The notes below the pieces were generated by a model. The model was not told the DNA's origin and searched no databases. It saw only the letters and a program-made list of their open reading frames with translations. Both the position numbers and the translations under genes were made by a program. A stretch of DNA of 17,023 bases from Dehalococcoidia bacterium (GTDB lineage: Bacteria; Chloroflexota; Dehalococcoidia; Plut-88900): positions 1 through 17,023 of the forward strand of contig JAAXHX010000020.1 in NCBI GenBank assembly GCA_012270635.1, given 5' to 3'. This document shows positions 1 to 6,992 of the stretch, piece by piece (within the stretch, counting starts at the first letter, position 1; every line of letters begins with the position of its first letter).

Positions 1-84
1 TTCCTGCTCCCCCGCCTGCTCCGCGAACAGCTCGCCTCCGAGACCCACGTCCTCACCGAAGACAACCCCCTGGTAGTTCCGTAG
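1..84 (+). CDS. C-terminal end of an unidentified protein (partial, cut by window edge)
   Basis: Frame 1 is open from the first base to a TAG at 82-84 and gives 27 residues ending in HVLTEDNPLVVP. Codon choice is GC-rich at third positions (CTC, CTG, CGC, ACC), as in the clear genes of the window, so this looks like a genuine coding tail. The tail is too short to assign a family. Nothing follows it for about 500 bases except palindromic repeats, so it is the last gene of a plus-strand unit. Confidence 0.4.
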   Translation, partial: FLLPRLLREQLASETHVLTEDNPLVVP

Positions 85-148
85 AGAGACCTCTGCATAC
101 CGCATGTCGCTCCTCTTCTACTATTTAGGTGATCCTCTACCCCCCATC

Positions 149-183
149 CCGCTCATACTTCGACAGGCTCAGCACGAGCGGCC
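149..183 (+). repeat. Type A palindromic repeat, copy 1
   Basis: Contains the core CTTCGACAGGCTCAG with outer arms CCGCTC and GAGCGG that can pair. It differs from copy 3 (349-383) by a single base (G versus A at 178 versus 378). Copies 2 and 4 are in the opposite orientation. The core is a very widespread type of dispersed intergenic repeat in bacterial genomes (general knowledge, not searched here). Confidence 0.75.
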
Positions 184-194
184 TGGCCCCCTAG

Positions 195-216
195 ATTCCG
201 GCTCGGGGGCCGGAAT
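195..216. repeat. Type B hairpin, copy 1
   Basis: Perfect inverted repeat: ATTCCGG at 195-201 pairs with CCGGAAT at 210-216 around an eight-base loop. Homology with copy 2 continues outside the stem, since GACG after the right arm here matches CGTC before the left arm there. The two copies therefore lie in opposite orientations. Confidence 0.7.
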
Positions 217-225
217 GACGGAGAG

Positions 226-255
226 GGAACGAGGCCCCGCCTCCCGGCTCGTTCC
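226..255. repeat. Eight-base perfect inverted repeat between B and A elements
   Basis: GGAACGAG at 226-233 is the exact reverse complement of CTCGTTCC at 248-255, with a 14-base GC-rich loop. It lies between the type B hairpin and the second type A repeat of the left composite unit. It has no counterpart in the right unit. Confidence 0.5.
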
Positions 256-285
256 GCTTCTTTCCACGCCGGGTTCCCACTCACG

Positions 286-320
286 CCGCTCACCCTGAGC
301 CTAGTCGAAGGGTTGAGCGG
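286..320 (-). repeat. Type A palindromic repeat, copy 2 (inverted)
   Basis: Reverse-complement orientation to copy 1. It starts CCGCTCACCCTGAGC and ends GAAGGGTTGAGCGG, so ACCCT and AGGGT, and CCGCTC and GAGCGG, can pair. It carries one extra A in the core (position 303) compared with copy 4. Confidence 0.75.
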
Positions 321-348
321 ATGGCTGGACATGCGAGTAGCCCCCTCC

Positions 349-383
349 CCGCTCATACTTCGACAGGCTCAGCACGAACGGCC
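349..383 (+). repeat. Type A palindromic repeat, copy 3
   Basis: Same orientation as copy 1 and identical to it over 35 bases except at one position. It opens the right-hand composite unit (349-515). Confidence 0.75.
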
Positions 384-429
384 CCGACCCTCAGACACAG
401 GTTGTGTAAAGTAAGGGCGTCCATCCGTC

Positions 430-451
430 ATTCCGGACCCCGAGCCGGAAT
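430..451. repeat. Type B hairpin, copy 2 (inverted)
   Basis: ATTCCGG at 430-436 pairs with CCGGAAT at 445-451 around the loop ACCCCGAG. With its flank CGTC it is the inverted counterpart of the hairpin at 195-216. It sits in the middle of the right composite unit. Confidence 0.7.
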
Positions 452-481
452 CCATCCCCATCCCCACCACCCACCCCGACC

Positions 482-515
482 CCGCTCACCCTGAGCCTGT
501 CGAAGGGTCGAGCGG
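482..515 (-). repeat. Type A palindromic repeat, copy 4 (inverted)
   Basis: Same orientation as copy 2 and probably the best-preserved copy: CCGCTC, ACCCT, the core CTGAGCCTGTCGAAG, AGGGT and GAGCGG. The arms allow a two-part stem interrupted by one unpaired base. Confidence 0.75.
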
Positions 516-581
516 ACTCCACATCCTCTCGCATCAAGAGCGTGAGGTCGCCCCGAGTAACCGCCTACGCAGAAGGTCCCG

Positions 582-1364
582 CTAGGACCCCAGCCCGAAA
601 TAACGCTCGCTGCGGGAGCGTATGTACCTTTCGCTCAGATGGTTCAGCGCCCGACGCGCCAGCGTGAATTTCTCCGATAGCGTCGACAGCACGCCCCCGA
701 GCTCCGGCACGTCTAATTCTCTGGCCGCCAGCCCGTAGAAGGCGCTGCCCTCCCGTTCGTAGTCAGCGAGGGTGCGGCGGTGGGCGAAGCGCCGCCGACG
801 CGGGTTTCGGACCACCTGGTGGGGAAAAACCCCGGTGGTGAAGAGCGCCAAGTCGGCGATGCGGCGGTAGTAGTCGGGACGCTCCGCAGGGTCGGCGTGG
901 CGAGCCGCGTAGATCATGTCGTCCATGTCCATGCTGCTGAAGCGGCGTTTCCGCAGCCGACCCCGCTCCAGCGAGTAGAACACGGTGGAGTGGGTCCTGG
1001 AGAAGGAGGACATCATGTCGGCTAGGTAGTCCCGGGGCGGCTCGTCGTCCAGCAGGTCGGCCACCCTAGAGGACTCAAAGATGGGTATTACCTCGCCCCG
1101 GTCCCCGATCTCGTTGATGTAGGGTTGATCGTCCAGATCCCGACGCGTCTTTCGGAGGAGGATCGTGAAGAGCAGCCGGGGGGAGACGTGGACGATGGCT
1201 TCCTCGTCGTCGAGGATGCGTTGGACCAGGCGCGGGTCCCCGATCATGGCGTCCAGGATGTCGGGCTTATCTCGCACTAGGGTTGCGACCCTTGCGCGGT
1301 CTCGGGCGTCGGGTGTGACGGTCTCGACGATAAATTCGAGGTCGGAGTCCGAGAGTATGAACAT
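582..1364 (-). CDS. Hypothetical protein, 260 residues, downstream of tRNA-Gly
   Basis: I do not recognise the family. The protein is soluble, with no signal peptide or membrane segment, and strongly charged. An acidic N-terminal half (for example LDDEEA near 51 and LLDDEPP near 104) is followed by an Arg-rich stretch around residues 186-198 (RNPRRRRFAHRR) and a helical, basic C-terminus. Codon use matches neighbouring genes and no other frame is better, so it is very probably real. The ATG at 1364 begins a natural-looking N-terminus, but only a C-rich tract precedes it and no Shine-Dalgarno sequence is visible. It starts 14 bases after the encoded CCA of the tRNA and may be made from the same primary transcript. 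It ends close to the palindrome array. Confidence 0.75.
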   Translation of the reverse strand: MFILSDSDLEFIVETVTPDARDRARVATLVRDKPDILDAMIGDPRLVQRILDDEEAIVHVSPRLLFTILLRKTRRDLDDQPYINEIGDRGEVIPIFESSRVADLLDDEPPRDYLADMMSSFSRTHSTVFYSLERGRLRKRRFSSMDMDDMIYAARHADPAERPDYYRRIADLALFTTGVFPHQVVRNPRRRRFAHRRTLADYEREGSAFYGLAARELDVPELGGVLSTLSEKFTLARRALNHLSERYIRSRSERYFGLGS

Positions 1365-1378
1365 GGGGTGTGGGGGGG

Positions 1379-1453
1379 TGGAGCGGGCGAAGGGATTCGA
1401 ACCCTCGACCTCCTGCTTGGGAAGCAGACACTCTACCGCTGAGTTACGCCCGC
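1379..1453 (-). tRNA. tRNA-Gly (anticodon CCC)
   Basis: Read on the minus strand, a full cloverleaf folds. The 7-bp acceptor stem is GCGGGCG with CGCCCGC. The D stem is ACTC with GAGT. The anticodon stem TCTGC/GCAGG holds the loop TTCCCAA, giving anticodon CCC. A 5-base variable loop and a T arm with TTCGAAT follow. The discriminator base is U, as is usual for bacterial tRNA-Gly, and CCA is encoded (1379-1381). The body without CCA is 72 nt (1382-1453). It reads GGG glycine codons. Confidence 0.95.
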
Positions 1454-1463
1454 GCTTATCGCT

Positions 1464-1493
1464 ACTTTACGCCGACGCAGTAGGGGGCGTCAA
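1464..1493 (-). promoter_or_regulatory. Sigma70-type promoter for tRNA-Gly
   Basis: On the minus strand, TTGACG (1488-1493, five of six matches to the -35 consensus) is followed after 18 bases by TAAAGT (1464-1469, four of six matches to -10). The -10 ends 10 bases before the mature tRNA 5' end, the expected spacing for a short leader. Position and match both support it; no expression data were seen. Confidence 0.6.
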
Positions 1494-1502
1494 ATGCGTC
1501 CG

Positions 1503-1535
1503 GCCCTCGTTCTGGGCCTGTCGAAAGGTAGGGCG
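1503..1535 (-). repeat. Degenerate copy of the type A repeat
   Basis: The stretch keeps the core GGCCTGTCGAAAGGT with outer GCCCT and AGGGC arms that can still pair, and resembles the copies at 286-320 and 482-515. It begins 10 bases beyond the stop of the last gene in the rny operon. On the minus strand it could form a hairpin there, but no U-run follows. Confidence 0.45.
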
Positions 1536-1545
1536 ACGGGGAGCG

Positions 1546-2052
1546 TTACCGCAGGCGCCCGACCGCATACAGCACCCCAACACCCACGAACAAGATCATA
1601 TATACGTCCACCGAGAGAACGTACTGCCGGAACGTGTGCCCCGTGAGATCGTAGAAGAAGGCCGCCTGGACCGCCTTCCCGAAGAAGCTGCTGGCAATGA
1701 CACTGACGGCGGCTATGACCTGCAGTCCCACGCCCCGCTTCCGGTTGGCAACCCTCGATACTCCCTCCCCGATGGCCAACCCAACGATTATCGAGCTGAT
1801 GAGGGATGCGAAGGGGACGCCGCGCAGCAAGGCCCACACCACGCCCCCGGCCAACGCCAGCCCGAGCCCCGCGCCCACCGCCTTCCCGTAATAGAGAGCG
1901 CTGACTTCGTAAACGGGTGAGCGGCGGGCGTTGGCGCACTGCTTGCACCGCGCCCCTACGGGCGTGTGCACCAGGCACTTTGGGCAAATGGGCTTGTCGC
2001 ACTTGCCGCAGGAAAGAAGGGTCTCGGTGTTGGGGTGGGTTGCGCATTGCAT
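1546..2052 (-). CDS. B-box-type zinc-finger membrane protein
   Basis: 168 residues. Residues 1-40 are a small Cys/His-rich module with Cys at 3, 15, 18, 23, 26, 36 and 39 and His at 6 and 29. It includes the CGKCDKPICPKC core typical of the B-box-like fingers found in bacteria at the N-terminus of membrane proteins, including some rhomboid proteases. The rest has about four hydrophobic segments (roughly 55-75, 82-98, 108-125, 145-165). No rhomboid Ser/His catalytic motif is visible, so this is not an obvious protease. It follows fabZ by 33 bases and is the last gene of the rny operon. The finger probably binds zinc on the cytoplasmic side; its role is unknown. The ATG at 2052 has no strong ribosome binding site. 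Confidence 0.8.
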   Translation of the reverse strand: MQCATHPNTETLLSCGKCDKPICPKCLVHTPVGARCKQCANARRSPVYEVSALYYGKAVGAGLGLALAGGVVWALLRGVPFASLISSIIVGLAIGEGVSRVANRKRGVGLQVIAAVSVIASSFFGKAVQAAFFYDLTGHTFRQYVLSVDVYMILFVGVGVLYAVGRLR

Positions 2053-2085
2053 GGGGGTGACGGGGCAGCGCCGAGCCTCTGGGGC

Positions 2086-2529
2086 CTAGCCCAGGTCGCC
2101 GAGAGCGAAGGTGAGATCCCCTGCGGCGACCGTCTTGCCGTCCACCTCGGCCCTCGCCTTGGCCTTCCCCACCGAGCCCCGCATCCGCTCCAGCGACACC
2201 TCCATGCGCAGAACGTCGCCGGGTTGCACGGGCCTGCGGAACCGGAAGGAGTCGATGCCCGCGAAATAGCCCACTTTGCCCCGGTTCTGCTCCAGGCTTA
2301 GCAGGGCCACGGAGCCGACCTGGGCCAGGGCCTCCACGATGAGGACTCCGGGCATTATCGGGTAGCCGGGGAAATGTCCCTGGAAGAACGGCTCGTTGAC
2401 GCTGACGTTCTTCAGGCCCACCGCCCGGGCCCCGGGCTCCAACTCGACTATCCTGTCGACCATCAGGAACGGCCACCGATGGGGCAGCAACTCCTGGACC
2501 TCTCGCGCCGACAGCTCCGTCCCGCTCAC
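2086..2529 (-). CDS. fabZ: 3-hydroxyacyl-[acyl-carrier-protein] dehydratase FabZ
   Basis: FabZ removes water from beta-hydroxyacyl-ACP in cytoplasmic type II fatty acid synthesis. The product is 147 residues, normal for the family. [11 protein letters not shown] near residue 16 is the usual N-terminal signature. [17 protein letters not shown] around 51-67 carries the catalytic His52 and Glu66. The open frame continues upstream to 2598, but that part overlaps the PHP gene. I therefore choose the GTG at 2529, which starts one base after the PHP stop and follows AAGGCGG, so translation is probably coupled. FabZ is the only fatty-acid gene here; its partners must be elsewhere. The hot-dog fold and active site are complete, so the function is secure. 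Confidence 0.95.
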   Translation of the reverse strand: MSGTELSAREVQELLPHRWPFLMVDRIVELEPGARAVGLKNVSVNEPFFQGHFPGYPIMPGVLIVEALAQVGSVALLSLEQNRGKVGYFAGIDSFRFRRPVQPGDVLRMEVSLERMRGSVGKAKARAEVDGKTVAAGDLTFALGDLG

Positions 2530-2530
2530 G

Positions 2531-3364
2531 CTATCCGCCTTTCGGCGCGTCGATGCCGAGAAGCCTGAACACGGAGGACTCGGGGACGTCCACGTCACCC
2601 AGGTCTATGCCGGGGCCCAGGCCCGGGCCGTGGTAATCGCTTCCGCCGCACGGGACCAGGTCGTGCCGGTCGGCGAGGCGTTTGAGGCGGGCTATCTGGT
2701 CGGGGGTGTACCTGGCATAGTGCACCTCCATCCCGGCCAGCCCCTCGGCTTTAAGGCCGGGAAGCAGGGACTCGACGTTCCGTGTGAAGCTCGGGTGAGC
2801 TAGCACCGCCCTGCCCCCGACGGACTGGATGAGCCGGATCGCATCCCCGGGAGTCAGCCTCACCCTGCCGACGTATGCGGGCCCGTTTCTGCCTATGTAC
2901 AGGTTGAAGGCCTCTTGGACGGAACCGACGTGCCCCTTTTCGAGCAGGGCCTGGGCAACGTGGGGCCTGCCGATGGCCCCGTCACCTGCTATCTCCTGGA
3001 CCCTCTCCCAATCGACGTCCATGCCCAGCTCACCCAGCTTTTTCACCATCCCACGCGCCCGGCCCACCCGGCCCTCCTGGAACTTCTCCATCTGCCCCTG
3101 GAAGTCCGGGTCCTCGTAAGAGTCCAGGTAGCCGAGGACGTGGATCTCTCCCTCGTCCACGTCGGCGCTGAGCTCTACGCCGGGTATGACGGTCAGGGCT
3201 GGGTAGCGCTCGGCGCGTTCCAGGGCTCGAGCCAGCCCGCCGGTGGCGTCATGGTCGGTGATGGCCAGGAAGTGGAGACCCTTGCGCGCGGCATGGTCGA
3301 CCAGTTCTTCCGGTTCCAGCACGCCGTCCGAGACGGTGGTGTGGCTATGTAGGTCTACGTGCAT
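2531..3364 (-). CDS. PHP-domain phosphoesterase, TrpH/YciV (RNase AM)-like
   Basis: 277 residues, the usual length for the TrpH/YciV group. The PHP metal-binding motifs are all present: [13 protein letters not shown] at the N-terminus (His6, His8, Asp13), AITDHD (residues 34-39), GVELSAD, HVLGY, VLAHPS and the C-terminal GGSDYHG. Characterised members hydrolyse 3',5'-nucleotide bisphosphates such as pAp and trim 5' ends of small RNAs, using three metal ions. The exact substrate here is inferred from the family. Only three bases separate it from the upstream ymdB-type gene and one base from fabZ downstream, so it sits inside a translationally tight operon that begins with RNase Y. That context fits a role in finishing RNA degradation. 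Co-ordination with FabZ is only positional. Confidence 0.88.
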   Translation of the reverse strand: MHVDLHSHTTVSDGVLEPEELVDHAARKGLHFLAITDHDATGGLARALERAERYPALTVIPGVELSADVDEGEIHVLGYLDSYEDPDFQGQMEKFQEGRVGRARGMVKKLGELGMDVDWERVQEIAGDGAIGRPHVAQALLEKGHVGSVQEAFNLYIGRNGPAYVGRVRLTPGDAIRLIQSVGGRAVLAHPSFTRNVESLLPGLKAEGLAGMEVHYARYTPDQIARLKRLADRHDLVPCGGSDYHGPGLGPGIDLGDVDVPESSVFRLLGIDAPKGG

Positions 3365-3367
3365 GGG

Positions 3368-4135
3368 TCAGTCCAGGGTCCTGTCTATCCGTTGGATCGC
3401 GGTGGCCTTGCCCGTGGAACCGTCGATATCTATTAGCGCAGAGTTGAACCGCACCGGCCCCTTGGCCACGGACATGCGCTGGTTCATCTGGGTCAGGAAC
3501 CGATCGATGATCGGCGGGGGGTCATCCCCGATGATGGACCGGGACGGCCCGACCATCCCCAGGTCGGTGACGTAGGCCGTGCCCTCCGGGAGGATTTGAG
3601 CATCCACGGTCCCCACGTGGGTGTGGGTCCCGACCACCGCGCTGACCCGCCCGTTCAAATACCAGCCCATCGCCCCCTTCTCGGACGTGGCCTCGCCATG
3701 AAAGTCGACGAGGGTCACGGGGGGACGGCCCCGGGATCCGTTGAGCAGCCCGTCCATGGCCCTGAAGGGGCAGTCGTAGTCCTTCATGAACACCCGCCCG
3801 ATGAGGTTGACGACGAGGACGTCCTGGATGATGAGGGAGCCGCGGCCTGGAAGGTCGGGGGGGAAGTTGAGGGGCCGGAGTATGGGAGCTTCGGATTCCA
3901 GGTACGGGATGATCTCCTGCTGGTCCCACACGTGATTGCCGGAGGTTATCACGTCGACGCCCGCATCCAGCAGTTCGTCCACCGTGCCGGGCGTGAGCCC
4001 GAACCCCCCGGCGCTGTTCTCGGCGTTGGCGACGACGAGGTCGACGCCGAACTCGCTCTTGACACCGGGAAGCAGGGTGCGGACCGCGCGTCGTCCCGGC
4101 TTCCCAACTATGTCGCCGATCATCAGTGCTCGCAC
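3368..4135 (-). CDS. ymdB: YmdB-type metallophosphoesterase (TIGR00282 family)
   Basis: 255 residues with the full family pattern. MIGDIVGKPGR at the N-terminus holds metal ligand Asp8. ANAENSAGGFGLT holds Glu39 and Asn40, and TSGNHVWD holds Asn67 and His68. DFHGEATSEK, GTHTHVGTVD and TDLGMVGP follow. Bacillus subtilis YmdB is a dimetal phosphodiesterase that hydrolyses 2',3'-cAMP in vitro and affects motility versus biofilm decisions. The gene is next to rny in many bacteria, as here. It starts with GTG at 4135, preceded by GGGAG seven bases upstream; an ATG four codons later would remove conserved N-terminal residues. A 92-base gap without evident signals separates it from rny. Confidence 0.9.
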   Translation of the reverse strand: MRALMIGDIVGKPGRRAVRTLLPGVKSEFGVDLVVANAENSAGGFGLTPGTVDELLDAGVDVITSGNHVWDQQEIIPYLESEAPILRPLNFPPDLPGRGSLIIQDVLVVNLIGRVFMKDYDCPFRAMDGLLNGSRGRPPVTLVDFHGEATSEKGAMGWYLNGRVSAVVGTHTHVGTVDAQILPEGTAYVTDLGMVGPSRSIIGDDPPPIIDRFLTQMNQRMSVAKGPVRFNSALIDIDGSTGKATAIQRIDRTLD

Positions 4136-4227
4136 TTAAGCGCTCCCATCCTCGCCTGTGACCGTGCATCGAGACGCATCCAGGCCTCTGAACACGGCCC
4201 GGCAGAGGGGGCAGGTAGCGGGGAAAA

Positions 4228-5754
4228 TCAGCGCGCGGTCCCCAGGGCCCGGGTCTCCCGGACAACGGTGACCTTGATTTCGCCGGGGTAGACCAGCTCG
4301 TCCTCGATCTTCTTGACCACTTCCCGGGCGAGACGGGAGGCGCCGATGTCGTCGACCTCATCGGGCTTGACCATCACCCGGATCTCGCGGCCCGCCTGGA
4401 TGGCGAAGGACTTCTGGACGCCGTCGAAGCTGTTGGCAACGTCCTCCAGGGCGCGGAGGCGCTTGATGTAGTTCTCTACGCTGTCCCGCCGGGCCCCGGG
4501 CCTCGCGCCGCTTATGGCGTCGGCCGCGGCGACGATAAACGCCTCGACGTTGACCCGGTCTTCTTCGTGGTGCTCCTCCACGGCCTTCACCACCTCCGCC
4601 CGGATGTGGTACTTGCGGGCTATGTCCGCCCCGATCTCCGCGTGGCCGCCCTGGACCTCGTGGGTGAGGGCCTTGCCTATGTCGTGAAGCAGGCCGGCCT
4701 TCTTGGCGATGTCCACGTTAGCCCCGATCTCGGAGGCTATCATCCCAGCCAGGTGGGCCACTTCCACCGAGTGCTTCAGTATGTTGTGGCCGTAGCTGTA
4801 CCTGAACTTGAGCTGCCCGACCAGCTTGACCAACTCAGGGTGAAAGCCGGTGATGCCCAGCTCGTAGAGGGCCTCCTGGCCGGACGTCTTTATGCTCTCC
4901 TCCACCTCCACCTGGGTCTTCTGCACCACGTCCTCGATGCGGGCCGGGTGTATCCGACCGTCGCTGACCAGCTTGGCCACGGCGACCTTGGCCACCTCCC
5001 GGCGGACGGGGTCGAAAGTGGAGAGCGTGACCGCCTCGGGGGTGTCGTCGATGATCAGGTCTACGCCCGTGGCCCGTTCCAAGGCCCGGATGTTGCGTCC
5101 CTCCCGCCCGATGAGGCGGCCCTTCATGTCGTCGCTGGGAAGGGGGACGATGGCGGAAGTGGTCTCGGAGACTACGTCGGACGTGAGGCGCTGAATGGCG
5201 AGGGCGATGGCCTTTCGGGCCTTCATGTCCGCCTCGTCCTTCATCCGCTGCTCGAGCTCAAAGGCACGGCGGTCTATCTCGCCCTGGGCAACCTCCTCGG
5301 CTTCCCGGATGACCCTGTCGCGGGCTTCATCCACCGTGAGGCTGGATATCGTCTCCAGCTTCTGCAGCTGGAGCTCCTTCAGTTCGTCCGCTTCTGCAAC
5401 CTTCCGGTCCAGCGTCTCCTCTTTTTCGCTAAGGCCCTGGAGCTTTCGGTCAATGGAGTCCACCTTGCGGTCGAGGGATTCCTCTTTTTGGGTTATTCGT
5501 TTTTCCTGGCGTCTGAGCTCGTTTCTCCTGTCCCGGTACTCGTTCTCAGCCGACCTGCGCATCTGGTGCGCCTCTTCCTTGGCTTCGAGAAGAAGGGCCT
5601 TCTGCCTGCCTTCGGCCTCGGTTAGAAGAACTGCTGCTTGAGCTTCGGCCTTCCTCCTTTGCTTGGCCAGTATCAGGTAACGAGCGAAGAAACCTATTAA
5701 CCCACCTAGAAGAATGCCCCCAACGGCGCACAAGATGGCTACTAGGATAGCCAT
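4228..5754 (-). CDS. rny: Ribonuclease Y
   Basis: 508 residues, close to the usual ~520. Domains in order: one N-terminal membrane segment (about 3-28), a long charged coiled coil (about 32-195), a KH RNA-binding domain with [11 protein letters not shown] (from 216), and an HD domain with KHSVEVAHL near 327, HDIGK (His357, Asp358), HAEIGAD and EEHHEED. RNase Y is a membrane-anchored endonuclease that starts mRNA decay in many bacteria lacking RNase E. The ATG at 5754 follows GAGAGGAACGG, a good ribosome binding site, and begins directly with the membrane anchor. A near-consensus promoter lies about 70 bases upstream. It is the first gene of a five-gene operon. Confidence 0.97.
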   Translation of the reverse strand: MAILVAILCAVGGILLGGLIGFFARYLILAKQRRKAEAQAAVLLTEAEGRQKALLLEAKEEAHQMRRSAENEYRDRRNELRRQEKRITQKEESLDRKVDSIDRKLQGLSEKEETLDRKVAEADELKELQLQKLETISSLTVDEARDRVIREAEEVAQGEIDRRAFELEQRMKDEADMKARKAIALAIQRLTSDVVSETTSAIVPLPSDDMKGRLIGREGRNIRALERATGVDLIIDDTPEAVTLSTFDPVRREVAKVAVAKLVSDGRIHPARIEDVVQKTQVEVEESIKTSGQEALYELGITGFHPELVKLVGQLKFRYSYGHNILKHSVEVAHLAGMIASEIGANVDIAKKAGLLHDIGKALTHEVQGGHAEIGADIARKYHIRAEVVKAVEEHHEEDRVNVEAFIVAAADAISGARPGARRDSVENYIKRLRALEDVANSFDGVQKSFAIQAGREIRVMVKPDEVDDIGASRLAREVVKKIEDELVYPGEIKVTVVRETRALGTAR

Positions 5755-5822
5755 CCGTTCCTCTCTTTCATTGTGCTTATGTGTTGAGGTCCCTTTGGAT
5801 AGAGGGGGCCATTTGACTAATT

Positions 5823-5851
5823 ATGATAGGCAGTTGGGGCGCAGGTGTCAA
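5823..5851 (-). promoter_or_regulatory. Near-consensus sigma70 promoter of the rny operon
   Basis: On the minus strand a perfect -35 box TTGACA (5846-5851) is followed after exactly 17 bases by TATCAT (5823-5828, five of six matches to -10). The start of transcription would fall near 5816, leaving a leader of about 60 nt before the rny ATG. No gene overlaps it and it points at rny. Confidence 0.72.
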
Positions 5852-6205
5852 GGAAGAAGCCGCTCGGCATCCAATTTCCACGCTCGACATTGAGTGGAAT
5901 CGACACCGAATGCGGGTTACCATAACCATCGATTTCCCCACGGCATTGGCGGTGTGCATTGCGGACCGGTTTTGGCGAAGTGGGGTTGTCTAGATGGATG
6001 TTCAGCACGGACCGACAATCAACAACAGGTGAATGATTGCCCAAGAGTAGAGTCCTGCTCAGATTGTCGGATGGCCACCGGTGCAAATTGGCCCCCTGGT
6101 CAAGAGAACCTCGTAGCAACAACCTTCAACCCGAAGGCCTCGAGTTAATGCAGACCGGCTGCCCTGGGCAATTGGGTTGCGGAGCGGCTCTGGCGATGGA
6201 CTTCG
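5852..6205. other. Non-coding stretch between rny promoter and plus-strand gene
   Basis: About 350 bases, less GC-rich than the flanking genes. Short frames exist on both strands (for example 5894-6148 plus), but they lack ribosome binding sites, family motifs and the codon bias of the window, so I do not call them. The last 57 bases (6149-6205) are in frame with the next gene and may be coding; see that entry. No convincing promoter for the plus-strand gene was found. Confidence 0.6.
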
Positions 6206-6880
6206 GTGGAAGAGGGCAGGTTAGTAGGAGCGATAATCCCGGAGGGGTTCGAAGCGTACGCACGGGTCTTTCACCCGGCCGAACGTCAGAAACCGGACAA
6301 CAACTGGGAACGGGTGAGCTGGGCCACCATTGCGTCTTGGAACGGAAAAGTCGCGCATCCACAGATGAGCTTCTATCGAATCGCAAAGCTCGACCCACGG
6401 TTGAACGAAACACCGACGTGGGGTCAGATCCCGTTTTATGGAGACCCGCCAGAAGAAGAATGTCGAGTATTGGTGAGTATCCTCAAGGGGTCCACATCCA
6501 CACTTGAACGCTGCTATTTCTGCCTTTGGCACGGCTATGGATTCCTTGATGACCGCTATTTCAAAAGAACACCCAAGTTGAAAGTTCCAGGTCCAGGCGG
6601 GCGGGAGTACTTGGTATTCCGTGGTTCTTTGGGCGGCATCATGTCGTTTTACCATTACAAGGATGCTCAGGGCGGATGGCGTGGATGGGGCCAGCCGCCA
6701 AACATCTGGTGGCCGGAAGACCGGGCCTGGTGCGTTGCAACGGACATTGACTCTTTCGATTCCTATGTCGGCGGAAGCGAGTCTTGCATAGAGCAAGTCC
6801 TTGCCCACCCGGACTTGGAGGCCTTCCCCATAGCCGTGGACGCGCGCATCGATCATCTCGGAGATGTCATAAACTCCTGA
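6206..6880 (+). CDS. Conserved hypothetical protein with WWPEDRAWCVAT motif; start uncertain
   Basis: 224 residues from a GTG at 6206. The sequence has the look of a conserved globular family, common in actinobacteria as far as I recall. Motifs are PEGFEAYARVFHPA (12-25), a Trp-rich middle with CLWHGYGF (106-113), REYLVFRG (133-140), and PNIWWPEDRAWCVATDID (165-182) followed by YVGGS. I know no function or catalytic residues. It is the only plus-strand gene in a long minus-strand region and its codons are less GC-biased, suggesting separate acquisition. The GTG has no ribosome binding site. In the same frame, 6149-6205 translates as CRPAALGNWVAERLWRWTS, which looks like a natural continuation of the protein, but no ATG, GTG or TTG lies there; a CTG at 6164 could serve. 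The 5' end may be damaged. Confidence 0.75.
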   Translation: MEEGRLVGAIIPEGFEAYARVFHPAERQKPDNNWERVSWATIASWNGKVAHPQMSFYRIAKLDPRLNETPTWGQIPFYGDPPEEECRVLVSILKGSTSTLERCYFCLWHGYGFLDDRYFKRTPKLKVPGPGGREYLVFRGSLGGIMSFYHYKDAQGGWRGWGQPPNIWWPEDRAWCVATDIDSFDSYVGGSESCIEQVLAHPDLEAFPIAVDARIDHLGDVINS

Positions 6881-6992
6881 GGATGCTCACGGGCGGCCTA
6901 GCTTATCCTCAATCTATCCCGAAGCTGGCTGTCGTGGGAGAGATTGCAGGTCTATGGGCCCCGTGGGGAAGGGTGTGGCCCGGAGAAGAGGG

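Larger units (their letters stand above)
85..581. other. Non-coding region filled with palindromic repeats
   Basis: About 500 bases between the end of a plus-strand gene and the end of the minus-strand gene at 582. No convincing coding sequence is present; short open frames here simply read through the repeats. The region carries two composite units (149-320 and 349-515), each made of a type A repeat, a type B hairpin and an inverted type A repeat. It lies between convergent genes, a usual place for such elements, and could help end transcription from both sides. Confidence 0.75.

Noticed and set aside
149..515. CRISPR array
   Set aside because: Repeats alternate in orientation, spacing is uneven, units are palindromic and of two kinds, and no cas gene is nearby.
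4567..5625. Long plus-strand open frame opposite rny (352 codons)
   Set aside because: It is the antisense shadow of a well-identified gene in GC-rich DNA and has no family motifs or ribosome binding site.
5894..6148. Small plus-strand open frame of 84 codons upstream of the isolated gene
   Set aside because: Codon use is unbiased, no ribosome binding site or recognisable protein pattern, and it ends out of frame with the next gene.
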